Positions 16,624-25,031 of a DNA stretch of 64,000 bases are shown here, piece after piece; within the stretch, counting starts at the first letter, position 1; each line of letters opens with the position of its first letter. Source of the DNA: Nitrospirales bacterium LBB_01 (GTDB taxonomy: Bacteria > Nitrospirota > Thermodesulfovibrionia > Thermodesulfovibrionales > Magnetobacteriaceae); assembly GCA_004376055.2 (NCBI GenBank), contig CP049016.1:124001-188000 (forward strand), in the 5' to 3' direction. A program made the translations under genes and the position numbers. The notes beneath the pieces are model-generated. The model was not told where the DNA came from. It did no database searches and worked only from the letters and a program-made list of their open reading frames with translations.

Positions 16624-17188
16624 TAAGTTTTTTATATACGTCTGCCACCTGAGATTTTGTCTCTTCATGATTACCGGAATTGTTTATAACGAAATCTGAC
16701 ATCGCAGCTTTTTTCTCCTGCGGCAATTGGGCAGATAGTCTGCTCTTTATATCCGCCGTTCTAAATCCCTTTAGCTTTAGCCGTTCCTCAACTACATCTC
16801 TGTCGCTTATTACCGTTATTATCTTATCAACATCATTGGTAAAGTTGCCCTCAAAAAGAAGCGGGATTTCGGCTACGACCACCCTGTCTGTGTTTGCAGA
16901 GGCAGCGCGTTTTATCTCCGCCATCACTAATGGATGAAGTAACGCCTCAAGCGCTCTGCGTAACTCAGGATTATTAAACACAATCGCCGCAGTCTTTGGT
17001 TTGTCAATGTTACCGGTACTGTCAAACACATCGCCCAAAAGCTCCCCAATCCTGCGCTTTATGTCGGTTTCTGACAAAAGTCTGTGAACTATCTCATCGG
17101 AGCTTACAGTCAGTGCTCCGTGTGCTTTAAACATGCTTAGAACAGTTGATTTGCCAGAGCCGAGGTTGCCCGTTAACCCTGCTAACAC
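16607..17188 (-). CDS. coaE: Dephospho-CoA kinase
   Basis: CoaE phosphorylates the 3'-hydroxyl of dephospho-CoA in the last step of coenzyme A synthesis. The P-loop GNLGSGKST is at the N-terminus, followed by the SSDEIVHRLL and LHPLVMAEI segments typical of the family; 193 aa is normal length. The last codons (Cys-Leu-Leu-Ser) and the TAA stop come from the terminal repeat of MITE copy 4, so the native C-terminus was replaced by a few residues. The change is beyond the catalytic core and probably tolerated. Confidence 0.95.
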   Translation of the reverse strand: MLAGLTGNLGSGKSTVLSMFKAHGALTVSSDEIVHRLLSETDIKRRIGELLGDVFDSTGNIDKPKTAAIVFNNPELRRALEALLHPLVMAEIKRAASANTDRVVVAEIPLLFEGNFTNDVDKIITVISDRDVVEERLKLKGFRTADIKSRLSAQLPQEKKAAMSDFVINNSGNHEETKSQVADVYKKLKCLLS

Positions 17189-17205
17189 ACCGAAGCCTGT
17201 ACCTT

Positions 17206-17330
17206 ATACCAAGTCGCAGTCAGAAGTATAACAAGGCGGCAAGGAGAAAGCGACGCAGGCGTACTTTTAGTACGTTGAGGAGCATTTTGACGATGCCAAC
17301 GAAGTTTGACGATTGAATGCAACTTGGTAT
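17206..17330. repeat. Family B terminal-inverted-repeat element, copy 1
   Basis: A 125-bp non-coding element with ends TACCAAGTCGCAGTCA and, inverted, TACCAAGTTGCATTCA (two mismatches in 16). It fills the gap between coaE and nrdJ and touches the nrdJ stop codon. A TA on each side could be a target duplication as in IS630/Tc1-type elements. A related copy lies at 45889-46007. Confidence 0.7.
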
Positions 17331-19588
17331 TACATACACTTAGTGTAGCCGCAGTCGTGGCACACCGCACAGCCGCTTTCGTGTTCAACCACCCCGCCGC
17401 ACTCAGGACATGCCCCCATAGACATGTTGACCCCGGATTTTGGCTTATCGTCAGAGTTTTTGCTGTGGCTGCAGTAATTTTCCACAGCCTTTGCTATTGC
17501 ATCGGCACAGGAGGAGATTTTGCCTCCGTTTGCCCATATAGGTTGATGACAGGATATTCCCTTTAGTTGAGTTATAAGCTCATCAGGAGCTATGTTACAT
17601 CTGAGCGCAAGTGACACAAGCCGTCCTATCGCCTCCGACTGGCTTGACGCACATCCGCCTGCTTTTCCGATGTGGTTAAACACCTCAAACGGCAAGCCGT
17701 TTTCGTCTTCATTTATCGTAACATAGAGGTTTCCGCAGCCGGTTAGTATTGACTCAGTTGAGCCTTTAATCAGCTTAGGGCGCTTACGCGGCGTCAGCTT
17801 ATGATGAGGGGTGTCAATAACAGCGGCACTGAGCGCTGATGTCGGTTCATGATGTGATGAGGTGGAAAGCACCTGCCCCTCACGTGAGCCGTCTCTGTAA
17901 ACCGTCACACCCTTACAGCCCAATTTAAACGCCTGCATGTACGCTTTTTTAACATCATCGGTTGTCGCCGATGATGAGAAATTAACTGTTTTTGACACCG
18001 CATTATCCACATACTTCTGAAAAGCTCCCTGCATTTTTATGTGATACTCAGGCGATATATCATGCGCTGTGACAAACACTTTCCTTACGTCTGCCGGTAT
18101 ATCGGAGACATCCAATATTGACGGCCTTAGCGAAATATCCTCCATAAGGTCTAATGAATAAAAACCGCGCTCTTTTGATACTTTTTCAAACCACGAATTA
18201 ACCTCGTAGAGCCTTGTACCGTCCATCACCGTTTTTACATAAGACACGGCAAATATCGGCTCTATGCCCGATGAGCACCCGGCTATTATGGAAAGCGTAC
18301 CAGTTGGCGCTATCGTTGTAATTGTAGCGTTTCTTTGTTTCCTCTTTCCGTCGTGAATGCTCCCTTCAAAGTTAGGGAACACTCCTCTTCCTTCAGCAAG
18401 AGCTTCTGAGGCGTTTCGTCCCTCATCTCTTATATGTTTCATAACGGACTCCGCCGCCGTTAACGCCTCCTCGGAGTTATACGGAATACCCAATTGCGTC
18501 AGCATATCAGCCCAGCCCATTACTCCAAGCCCGATTTTTCTATTTCCCTTTGTCATCTCCTCTATTTTTTTAAGAGGATACTTGTTTAAATCTATAACGT
18601 TATCAAGAAAATGGACAGCCTTGTGGGTTATGTCTTTGATACGGTTGTAGTCAATTTCCATCGTGCCGGAGGGTAACTTTTTAAGCATTCTGGAGAGATT
18701 TAAAGAGCCAAGGTTACAGGACTCAAAGGGAAGAAGAGGCTGCTCTCCACAAGGATTGGTGGATTCAATCAACCCCAAGTGCGGGGTCGGGTTTGTCTCA
18801 TTTATCCTGTCAAGGAACACGATACCTGGCTCGCCGTTTTGCCATGCGTGCTTTACAATGAGATCAAACACATATCCTGCGCTTACAGTTTTAACCGCTT
18901 TGCCGCTTCTTGGGTTAAGAAGTTCATATTCACCGTCTTCTGAGACTGAATTCATAAATTTTTCAGTTAGTCCCACCGATATATTGAAATTATTAAGCCT
19001 GTGGCTGTTTTCTTTACACGTTATAAAGTCAATGATGTCAGGGTGATCAACCCTCAAAATAGCCATATTAGCGCCTCTGCGGGTGCCGCCCTGTTTAACC
19101 GCTTCTGTTGCCGTATCAAACACCGTCATAAATGAAATAGGCCCTGAAGACACTCCTTTGGTTGAACCTACAACGTCTCCCGATGGTCTGAGACGAGAGA
19201 AACTAAACCCAGTGCCGCCCCCGGACTTATGAATTAAAGCTGCGTTTTTGACCGCCTCAAATATGCTCTCCATTGAGTCTTCAACCGGAATGACAAAACA
19301 TGCGCTCAACTGCCCAAGCCGGCGGCCGGCGTTCATTAATGTAGGAGAGTTTGGAAGAAAAGCCATATCTGCCATCATCTCATAAAATTCCCTTTCCAAC
19401 TGCTCCATGTCGGAAAAGCTCTTCCCATAGTTTAAATCGTTTGAAGCTATTGCATGAGCCACCCGAGTAAACATATCATGTGGAGTTTCAACCGGCTCAC
19501 CGTTTTCACCCTTTTTTAAGTACCGTTTTTGAAGCACCTTTAGTGCGTTTTGCGTTAGAGTCATTTCCTCTGTTGTTTCCAAAACCAT
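17330..19588 (-). CDS. nrdJ: Adenosylcobalamin-dependent ribonucleotide reductase
   Basis: A class II ribonucleotide reductase that reduces ribonucleotides using adenosylcobalamin, so it works with or without oxygen. Visible family blocks are FLPNSPTLMNAG, LSACFVIPVEDS with a catalytic cysteine, IHKSGGGTGFSFSRLRP, the NPCGEQPLLPFESCNLGS block and PTGTLSIIAGCSSGIEP. The C-terminus ends in a Cys-rich zinc-ribbon-like tail (CPECGGVVEHESGC ... CHDCGYTKC) usual for this subgroup. Start is ATG 19588 after GGGGGA, with ATG 19564 as an alternative. The cobO gene at 42.8 kb would supply the cofactor. Confidence 0.97.
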   Translation of the reverse strand: MVLETTEEMTLTQNALKVLQKRYLKKGENGEPVETPHDMFTRVAHAIASNDLNYGKSFSDMEQLEREFYEMMADMAFLPNSPTLMNAGRRLGQLSACFVIPVEDSMESIFEAVKNAALIHKSGGGTGFSFSRLRPSGDVVGSTKGVSSGPISFMTVFDTATEAVKQGGTRRGANMAILRVDHPDIIDFITCKENSHRLNNFNISVGLTEKFMNSVSEDGEYELLNPRSGKAVKTVSAGYVFDLIVKHAWQNGEPGIVFLDRINETNPTPHLGLIESTNPCGEQPLLPFESCNLGSLNLSRMLKKLPSGTMEIDYNRIKDITHKAVHFLDNVIDLNKYPLKKIEEMTKGNRKIGLGVMGWADMLTQLGIPYNSEEALTAAESVMKHIRDEGRNASEALAEGRGVFPNFEGSIHDGKRKQRNATITTIAPTGTLSIIAGCSSGIEPIFAVSYVKTVMDGTRLYEVNSWFEKVSKERGFYSLDLMEDISLRPSILDVSDIPADVRKVFVTAHDISPEYHIKMQGAFQKYVDNAVSKTVNFSSSATTDDVKKAYMQAFKLGCKGVTVYRDGSREGQVLSTSSHHEPTSALSAAVIDTPHHKLTPRKRPKLIKGSTESILTGCGNLYVTINEDENGLPFEVFNHIGKAGGCASSQSEAIGRLVSLALRCNIAPDELITQLKGISCHQPIWANGGKISSCADAIAKAVENYCSHSKNSDDKPKSGVNMSMGACPECGGVVEHESGCAVCHDCGYTKCM

Positions 19589-19680
19589 AATCCCCCAAAT
19601 GTATTACTTTTATATATATCAAGCAGGTATGGGCATAATTATAAAAAAAACACCAAGACAATTTCAAGTACTAAAAAAAA

Positions 19681-20799
19681 TTATGCAAAGTTATTTAAAT
19701 ATTTTTTGTTCTTGTTTCTGCCAAGAGCCGTGACAATCTCGTAGGGGATGGTGCCTGAGAGTGCGGCAAGGTCGCATGGTGTGATTTTACAGTTACCATC
19801 GGAGCCGATTAGTGTGACCTCGTCAGTTTCATTAATATCGGAAATATCGGTTAAATCCACCATCGTTAAATCCATACAAACCCGTCCAACTATTGGAGCA
19901 TATCGTCCATTTACAATAACCCTGCCAATGTTTGACAGTGAGCGCGGATAACCGTCAGCATATCCTACAGAAAGAACCCCGATAAGACTATTGCGTTGGG
20001 TGGTAAACGTGCGGCCATAACTTATGGATTTCCCCTTAGATACTTTTCTAATATCAATAAGCCGGCTTTTGACTGTCATCACAGGTTTCAAAAAGTCGTC
20101 ACAATTTATATCGGACTTACAGGCCATAGGGTTAGCTCCATAAAGCATAAGCCCAGGACGCACAGCATCAAGATGAGATGCCGGATAGGAAAGCACAGCG
20201 GCACTGTTAGCAAAATGCCACAGAGCGCTTTTGTAATACGGGGAAACTATTTTGCGTATTTCAAGAAACCTGTCCAGTTGATGTTCTGCAAATGCCCTGC
20301 TGTGAAGATCTGCCTCTGAAAAATGACTCATAAATCCGGTAACCTCTATGCCCTTATAATCGGTAAGATTTATCAGTTTGTCAACACACTCATCATAAGC
20401 AAAGCCAAGCCTGCCCATACCGGTATCAATATTAACGTGAATTTTGATTCTTGTATTGTTACTTAAAGCATAATCACTAAGAGCTTGGCAGTCGGTTTCG
20501 TTTCTGGCAATGGGGATAAGCGAATATCTGACAATTTCCTCAGGTTTAGGACTGTCAAAAAGAATAAGTATCGGTTTTTTAACACCTGCCTGTCTTAACT
20601 CAACGGCTTCAGACAAAAAGGCCGCTCCAAAGGAATGAACTCCCGCAGCTTCAAGCGCTAATGCCACAGCAACTGCACCGTGACCGTAAGCATCGGCCTT
20701 AACTACGGCAATCACAGGGCGTCCTTGACATCGCTCAACTAAGACTCCGTAATTATGCACCAGGGCAGTTAAATCTATCTCTACTACAGGGCCTCTCAC
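19681..20799 (-). CDS. alr: Alanine racemase
   Basis: Alr interconverts L- and D-alanine for peptidoglycan synthesis, using pyridoxal phosphate. The PLP-lysine motif VIAVVKADAYGHG is near residue 30, the HVNIDTGMGRLGF strand follows, and the C-terminal beta-domain has GRVCMDLTMVDLTD. The 372-aa length is typical. GTG 20799 starts directly after the tatA stop, so the two genes are translationally linked. Confidence 0.95.
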   Translation of the reverse strand: MRGPVVEIDLTALVHNYGVLVERCQGRPVIAVVKADAYGHGAVAVALALEAAGVHSFGAAFLSEAVELRQAGVKKPILILFDSPKPEEIVRYSLIPIARNETDCQALSDYALSNNTRIKIHVNIDTGMGRLGFAYDECVDKLINLTDYKGIEVTGFMSHFSEADLHSRAFAEHQLDRFLEIRKIVSPYYKSALWHFANSAAVLSYPASHLDAVRPGLMLYGANPMACKSDINCDDFLKPVMTVKSRLIDIRKVSKGKSISYGRTFTTQRNSLIGVLSVGYADGYPRSLSNIGRVIVNGRYAPIVGRVCMDLTMVDLTDISDINETDEVTLIGSDGNCKITPCDLAALSGTIPYEIVTALGRNKNKKYLNNFA

Positions 20800-21003
20800 C
20801 TACGCTGGCTTCTCAGATTTCTCCTTCGATGCCTCTTCTTTTTTTGGTGTTACGTCAATCTCATCGTGATCTGACATGCTCTTTTTCAGGTTTTTAATGA
20901 ACGACCCCATTCCTTTGCCAAGCTCAGGCAGTTTTGAAGCTCCAAACAGCACCACTACTATTACTAAAATCAACATCAACTCCGGTGTTCCCAATCCAAA
21001 CAT
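20800..21003 (-). CDS. tatA: Twin-arginine translocase subunit TatA/TatE
   Basis: A 67-aa TatA-family protein: one N-terminal transmembrane helix (ELMLILVIVVVLFGASKLPELG) with the conserved FG-x-x-KLPELG hinge, an amphipathic helix and a charged Lys/Glu tail. It forms the pore component for export of folded proteins. GGAGG precedes ATG 21003. tatC is not in the window. Confidence 0.94.
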   Translation of the reverse strand: MFGLGTPELMLILVIVVVLFGASKLPELGKGMGSFIKNLKKSMSDHDEIDVTPKKEEASKEKSEKPA

Positions 21004-21044
21004 TCTAACCTCCTTTTTTTACTTATTCCCTATGATACTCTATT

Positions 21045-21656
21045 TCAGTGGGAATCTTCAATTTCTTTCAAATTTTCTAATGTATTTATATTTATAAAAC
21101 TACGGCTGTTAATCGCCGTAAATTCCGCCTCATCAATATATTTCGTATTTATCTCCTTGAGTAAAAATTTCATGGATTTCCGACCGTCCTTAAGCGCTCT
21201 TTCCATAACTGGCAAAACAGATTTATTGTATATGGCAAAAAGCGGCTCAGGCACTCCCTTATGCACGGGGACAATAGCGTCATAGTCAGGATTGTCATTG
21301 GCAAAACATACCAATAGTTCAACCGCCTCTTTCTCGACAAACGGCATATCGCAGGCTGCGACAAACATTTTGTCGCAGCTTGAGTTTAAAAGACATGAAA
21401 AAATGCCGGTCATGGGGCCCCTTATGTCATACACGTCTCCAATCAGAGCAACGGGCTTGTGTTCAAAAAGCGGTGCAATTGAAAAATATATCTCTGGAGC
21501 GTTTGTGCTTAACAATACCTCTGTGAAACAGTTGTTAAACAACCTAAGTGTTTTTCCCATGATGGTGGTGCCGCCGATTTTTATTAGTCCCTTTGGGTAG
21601 GGAAATCGGGTGTTTTCACCGCCACTTAGAAGCGCTCCAGTCATATTGAAACTCAC
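21045..21656 (-). CDS. mobA: Molybdenum cofactor guanylyltransferase-like MobA
   Basis: A nucleotidyltransferase of the MobA type, which attaches GMP to molybdopterin. It has the N-terminal GALLSGGENTRFPYPKGL signature, a central DIRGPMTGIFSCL segment and AACDMPFVEKEAV, where the Asp coordinates magnesium. Start choice is uncertain: the frame begins at GTG 21674, whose bases form part of GGAGG; GTG 21656 is eleven bases after that site and ATG 21644 also fits. It lies just upstream of tatA, and molybdenum enzymes are common Tat substrates, which gives the neighbourhood some logic. Confidence 0.88.
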   Translation of the reverse strand: MSFNMTGALLSGGENTRFPYPKGLIKIGGTTIMGKTLRLFNNCFTEVLLSTNAPEIYFSIAPLFEHKPVALIGDVYDIRGPMTGIFSCLLNSSCDKMFVAACDMPFVEKEAVELLVCFANDNPDYDAIVPVHKGVPEPLFAIYNKSVLPVMERALKDGRKSMKFLLKEINTKYIDEAEFTAINSRSFININTLENLKEIEDSH

Positions 21657-21683
21657 TGGGTTATAAACCTCCACTGTTAATAA

Positions 21684-23735
21684 TCATCTAAGCAGCCCAA
21701 GGTTATATGCGGCCTCCTCGTAATTGGGTTTTAATTTGAGCGCCTCTTCATATTGTTGTCTTGCCTCAGCAACTCTGCCAACTCGTGCAAAGGCTGTCCC
21801 CAGATTATTATGAGCCTCGGCAAAGTCGGGTCTTAGTCTAACTGCAATAGTGTATTGTGTTATTGCATCGCTGAGGTTTCCCGTCTCATCGTAGCAATTT
21901 CCAAGGTTATTATGAGCTTCGGCAAAATCAGGCTTTAGTGCAATCGCCCTCTGATAGTGCCTTATGGCATCAGGAAAACGTCTCAGTTTAAAGTATAAAT
22001 TCCCCAGATTATTATAGGTTGCCTCATACGAGGGGTCTATGCTTAGCGCTCTTTGGTAGTGCTGCATAGCTATGTCAAGTTTCCGATTAGATTCATACAT
22101 CAAGCCGATATTGTTAAGAGCCTCAGGAAAATCAGGCTTTAAGGTAACAGCCTTTGAGTAATATGAAAAGGCAAGCTGTTTGTCGCCTCTTTTTTCGTAA
22201 ATACCGGCAAGATTGTTAAATGCCTCGGCAAAATCAGGCTTTAACCTTATGGCCTCAACATATTCTTTTTCTGCCAATACAGGGTTTTTTAGTTTTTCGT
22301 GAGCTTTTCCTAAATTGTACCATGCCTCGTAGTATTGGGGTTTTAGTCTTACGGCTTCAAGGTACTCTTTTAGGGCGGCTTCAATCTGTCCATTTGCAAA
22401 CAAGGCGTTTCCATAATTATTGTGAGGACGGGCTTTACCAGGGCTTTTTAATGCCGTATCTTGCCATAGAGTTACACTATTGCCCCATACTGAATTTCTT
22501 TGATACGTTAACACCGCAAGCGTTATTGTTAGCAGCGCTGCCGGTATGATGAAATATCTTTGATTCAGTCTTGTTGTTACGTATAAAACCCCTATAAGCA
22601 CCGATAGAAAAAATCCTACAGAGGGTAAATACAGTCTGTGCTCAAAGATTACATCAGCTATAGGTATGACTGAGGATTCAACCGAAAGAGCCAGAAAAAA
22701 CCATAAAATACCAAACCCTGCCAATTTTGCTATCGGATGAGATTTTGAGATTTTATACAAATAGACGGCAAATAAGAAAATCCCCAAAAGCAGCAAAAAC
22801 GAAAACATGACTCTAACGTCAAAGAAATTCTTAAAAACAGGAAAGTCATAATCAAGGTTTTGCCCAATCGGTAAAAACAAGAGTTTTAGATACTGGACAA
22901 TTACAGGAAATTGTGTGCGGAGATAGTCCCAGCGTGAGATTTCATCATAACTTACAACCGATAAGCTCTCAGCTAATGCTCCGCCTGTTTTAGCTGAGCC
23001 TCCAAATATGGTTAACGGAATTATTACAAGCGTTAAATAAAATGAGGAAAGATTTTCCAGTTTCTTTTTGAAATTGTCCGTAAAGAACGAAAACTCTATG
23101 AGTGTAAGCATAAATGGCAGGGTAAATGCGGTTTCTTTTGTTTTCATAGCAAGCACTGTGGAAATGATTGAAAGCGCATAATAAAAGACCCGTTTCTTAG
23201 ATGTACAGAGTCTCGCCATAAGGTAGAAAACCACTGCTGCAAGATAGAAAAGTGCACAGAGGGATGTAAGCCTCTGGACAATATAGGTAACGGCCTGCGT
23301 TTGAATCGGATGCAGGGCAAAGACCATTGCTGTCAGAAACGGTAAATATTCAGACCTGTTCAAATCTTTATAGTACGGCGTTTTAAGTAATAACTTTACC
23401 AAAATAAGTACAAGGATTGAATTAAACAGATGCACTGTAATGTTAAACAGGTGATAGCTAAAGACATTAGCGCCCAAAATCCAATAGTTAACGGCTAAGG
23501 TGAAATATCCGACAAATCGTGATTTAAACCCATACTCCATAGTCCCAGCCCCTACAGCAAACGGGTTAATGAAATTCCTGTAGTCTTTAATCAGGGCATT
23601 GTTTATAATGTTTCCGGCGTCATCCAACTGAAAAGGCACATTGAGTGTGTTTGAGTAGGCTGCTAAGGTTATAATCAATATGGTTGCTGCTTGAAGCAAG
23701 CTATTTCTAAGCAGTTTATCTGAGATGTTTTTCAT
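21684..23735 (-). CDS. Membrane protein with C-terminal TPR array (TMTC-like)
   Basis: A 683-aa protein with two halves. The N-terminal 400 residues have about ten to twelve transmembrane segments and an early lumenal loop reading FQLDDAGNIINNALI, similar to the acidic loop of GT-C mannosyltransferases. The C-terminal half has about seven tetratricopeptide repeats of 34 residues (for example YNNLGNLYFKLRRFPDAIRHY). This layout resembles TMTC-type or PMT-related proteins that glycosylate extracytoplasmic targets. Enzyme activity is inference; TPRs are clear. Two family 2 glycosyltransferases follow upstream on the same strand, supporting a glycan-related role. Confidence 0.82.
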   Translation of the reverse strand: MKNISDKLLRNSLLQAATILIITLAAYSNTLNVPFQLDDAGNIINNALIKDYRNFINPFAVGAGTMEYGFKSRFVGYFTLAVNYWILGANVFSYHLFNITVHLFNSILVLILVKLLLKTPYYKDLNRSEYLPFLTAMVFALHPIQTQAVTYIVQRLTSLCALFYLAAVVFYLMARLCTSKKRVFYYALSIISTVLAMKTKETAFTLPFMLTLIEFSFFTDNFKKKLENLSSFYLTLVIIPLTIFGGSAKTGGALAESLSVVSYDEISRWDYLRTQFPVIVQYLKLLFLPIGQNLDYDFPVFKNFFDVRVMFSFLLLLGIFLFAVYLYKISKSHPIAKLAGFGILWFFLALSVESSVIPIADVIFEHRLYLPSVGFFLSVLIGVLYVTTRLNQRYFIIPAALLTITLAVLTYQRNSVWGNSVTLWQDTALKSPGKARPHNNYGNALFANGQIEAALKEYLEAVRLKPQYYEAWYNLGKAHEKLKNPVLAEKEYVEAIRLKPDFAEAFNNLAGIYEKRGDKQLAFSYYSKAVTLKPDFPEALNNIGLMYESNRKLDIAMQHYQRALSIDPSYEATYNNLGNLYFKLRRFPDAIRHYQRAIALKPDFAEAHNNLGNCYDETGNLSDAITQYTIAVRLRPDFAEAHNNLGTAFARVGRVAEARQQYEEALKLKPNYEEAAYNLGLLR

Positions 23736-23809
23736 ACCGCCTATATTTTATACCAAATTCACGTTCAAAAAGTTAAATTAATTCAATAGCGTACGTATCT
23801 CATAGTTTA

Positions 23810-23983
23810 TCAAAACAAAGCGTTTACTATATAATACACGGCAGTTGAAACAACGCTGCCCGCAGTGGATGACAGAAACATAGCAAGCCCACGTCCCATC
23901 CCATTTCTTACAAAAACTACGTTAAGCCATATAAACGATATAGCGCCGGTTATGAAAGACAATATCACTGCCGTTGTAGACAT
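23810..23983 (-). CDS. Small two-helix membrane protein (57 aa)
   Basis: A short frame from ATG 23983 to TGA 23810 with a strong ribosome site (AGGGGGG two bases before ATG). The product has two hydrophobic stretches, VILSFITGAISFIWLNVVF and a Gly/Ser/Ala-rich FLSSTAGSVVSTAVYYIV, separated by a basic turn RNGMGRG. That is what a real small membrane protein looks like. It lies between the glycosyltransferases and the TPR membrane protein on the same strand. I do not recognise it. Confidence 0.6.
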   Translation of the reverse strand: MSTTAVILSFITGAISFIWLNVVFVRNGMGRGLAMFLSSTAGSVVSTAVYYIVNALF

Positions 23984-24023
23984 AACCCCCCTAAATCATT
24001 ATATACGTGTTAAATTTTAAATA

Positions 24024-25031
24024 TCAATCCTTCAAAATCAGCTCTGACGCTGACACCTCATGTTTTTTTAAAAGCCGTGAAAACTCCGATGTTGAAATTC
24101 TTTTCTTTATAAAAAACCTTTTGGCAAGCATTGAAGGGATTTTAAATATTGCTGCTACATACGCCCTCAAAAAAACTCCAGCTATCGCTGAGACACTCAC
24201 TCCCTCGGCAAACCTTGCAGTGCTTCCTCTATTGGTTATAATGGAATATGCCTGATATAAATATCGTTTAAACGTGTAAAGAGGCATTCTTAGTAAAAAT
24301 TTCATTGGGAAATTTTTAACCGCTACCCCAATTCTGTTTCTTTCAACAAGGAAAGCCTTAAAAAGAGAATACTTGCCTCCGGTTTCGGAATACTTGTGAT
24401 ACACAACGGCATCAGGGCTATAAACAGCGCTCCAGCCGGCACGAATGCCCCGTAGTCCTAAATCCACATCTTCGCAGTAGGCAAAGAAATCCTCATCAAA
24501 CAGGCCTATGTCGTCAAGCATTTTCCGTCTTATGAGACAAGCACAGCCGCTTGGGTAAAGAGTTTCGGTTCCGTCGTCATACTGCCCGGAGTCGGTCTCT
24601 CCTCTGCCACGCTGCCGTCCAATACCATCAGGATAAATTAACATTCCAGTTGAGTCAATCGTGGTTTTATTAAGTAAAATTTTAGATGCCGCCATGCCTA
24701 TGTCCTCATCGGTTTTCATTGCTTCAAAAAGTGCAGCAAGCCATTGAGGTGTAACCTCCGTGTCGTTATTTAAAAGGGCAAGAAAGTGGCTCTCTGAGGC
24801 TTTAATTGCCTCATTACAGGCATGTGCAAACCCAGTGTTTTTATCAAATGCAATCAATCTTACTTCTGGGAAATTTGCCTTAATAAAATCAACTGAGCCA
24901 TCCATTGAGCCGTTATCGACAACTATAGTCTCAAAATTTTTGAAAGTCTGATTTCTAAGGGAGTTAAGACAATCACCGAGATGAATAAGCCCATTATAGT
25001 TAGGAACTATTACAGTGATGTCTTTCAACAT
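24024..25031 (-). CDS. Family 2 glycosyltransferase (rhamnosyltransferase-like)
   Basis: A 335-aa GT2 enzyme. It opens with ITVIVPNYNGLIHLGDCL, has the donor-site VVDNGSMDGSVDFI and LLNNDTEVTPQWL (DxD-equivalent NDT), and the acceptor-side EDVDLGLRGIRAGW. This order is typical of GT2 enzymes acting on lipopolysaccharide or other surface glycans. The start overlaps the previous gene by seven bases, so the pair is one operon. Confidence 0.9.
   Translation of the reverse strand: MLKDITVIVPNYNGLIHLGDCLNSLRNQTFKNFETIVVDNGSMDGSVDFIKANFPEVRLIAFDKNTGFAHACNEAIKASESHFLALLNNDTEVTPQWLAALFEAMKTDEDIGMAASKILLNKTTIDSTGMLIYPDGIGRQRGRGETDSGQYDDGTETLYPSGCACLIRRKMLDDIGLFDEDFFAYCEDVDLGLRGIRAGWSAVYSPDAVVYHKYSETGGKYSLFKAFLVERNRIGVAVKNFPMKFLLRMPLYTFKRYLYQAYSIITNRGSTARFAEGVSVSAIAGVFLRAYVAAIFKIPSMLAKRFFIKKRISTSEFSRLLKKHEVSASELILKD

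Noticed and set aside
21292-21600. Plus-strand frame of 102 aa inside mobA
   Set aside because: It is the complementary shadow of mobA, with no ribosome site or recognisable domain.
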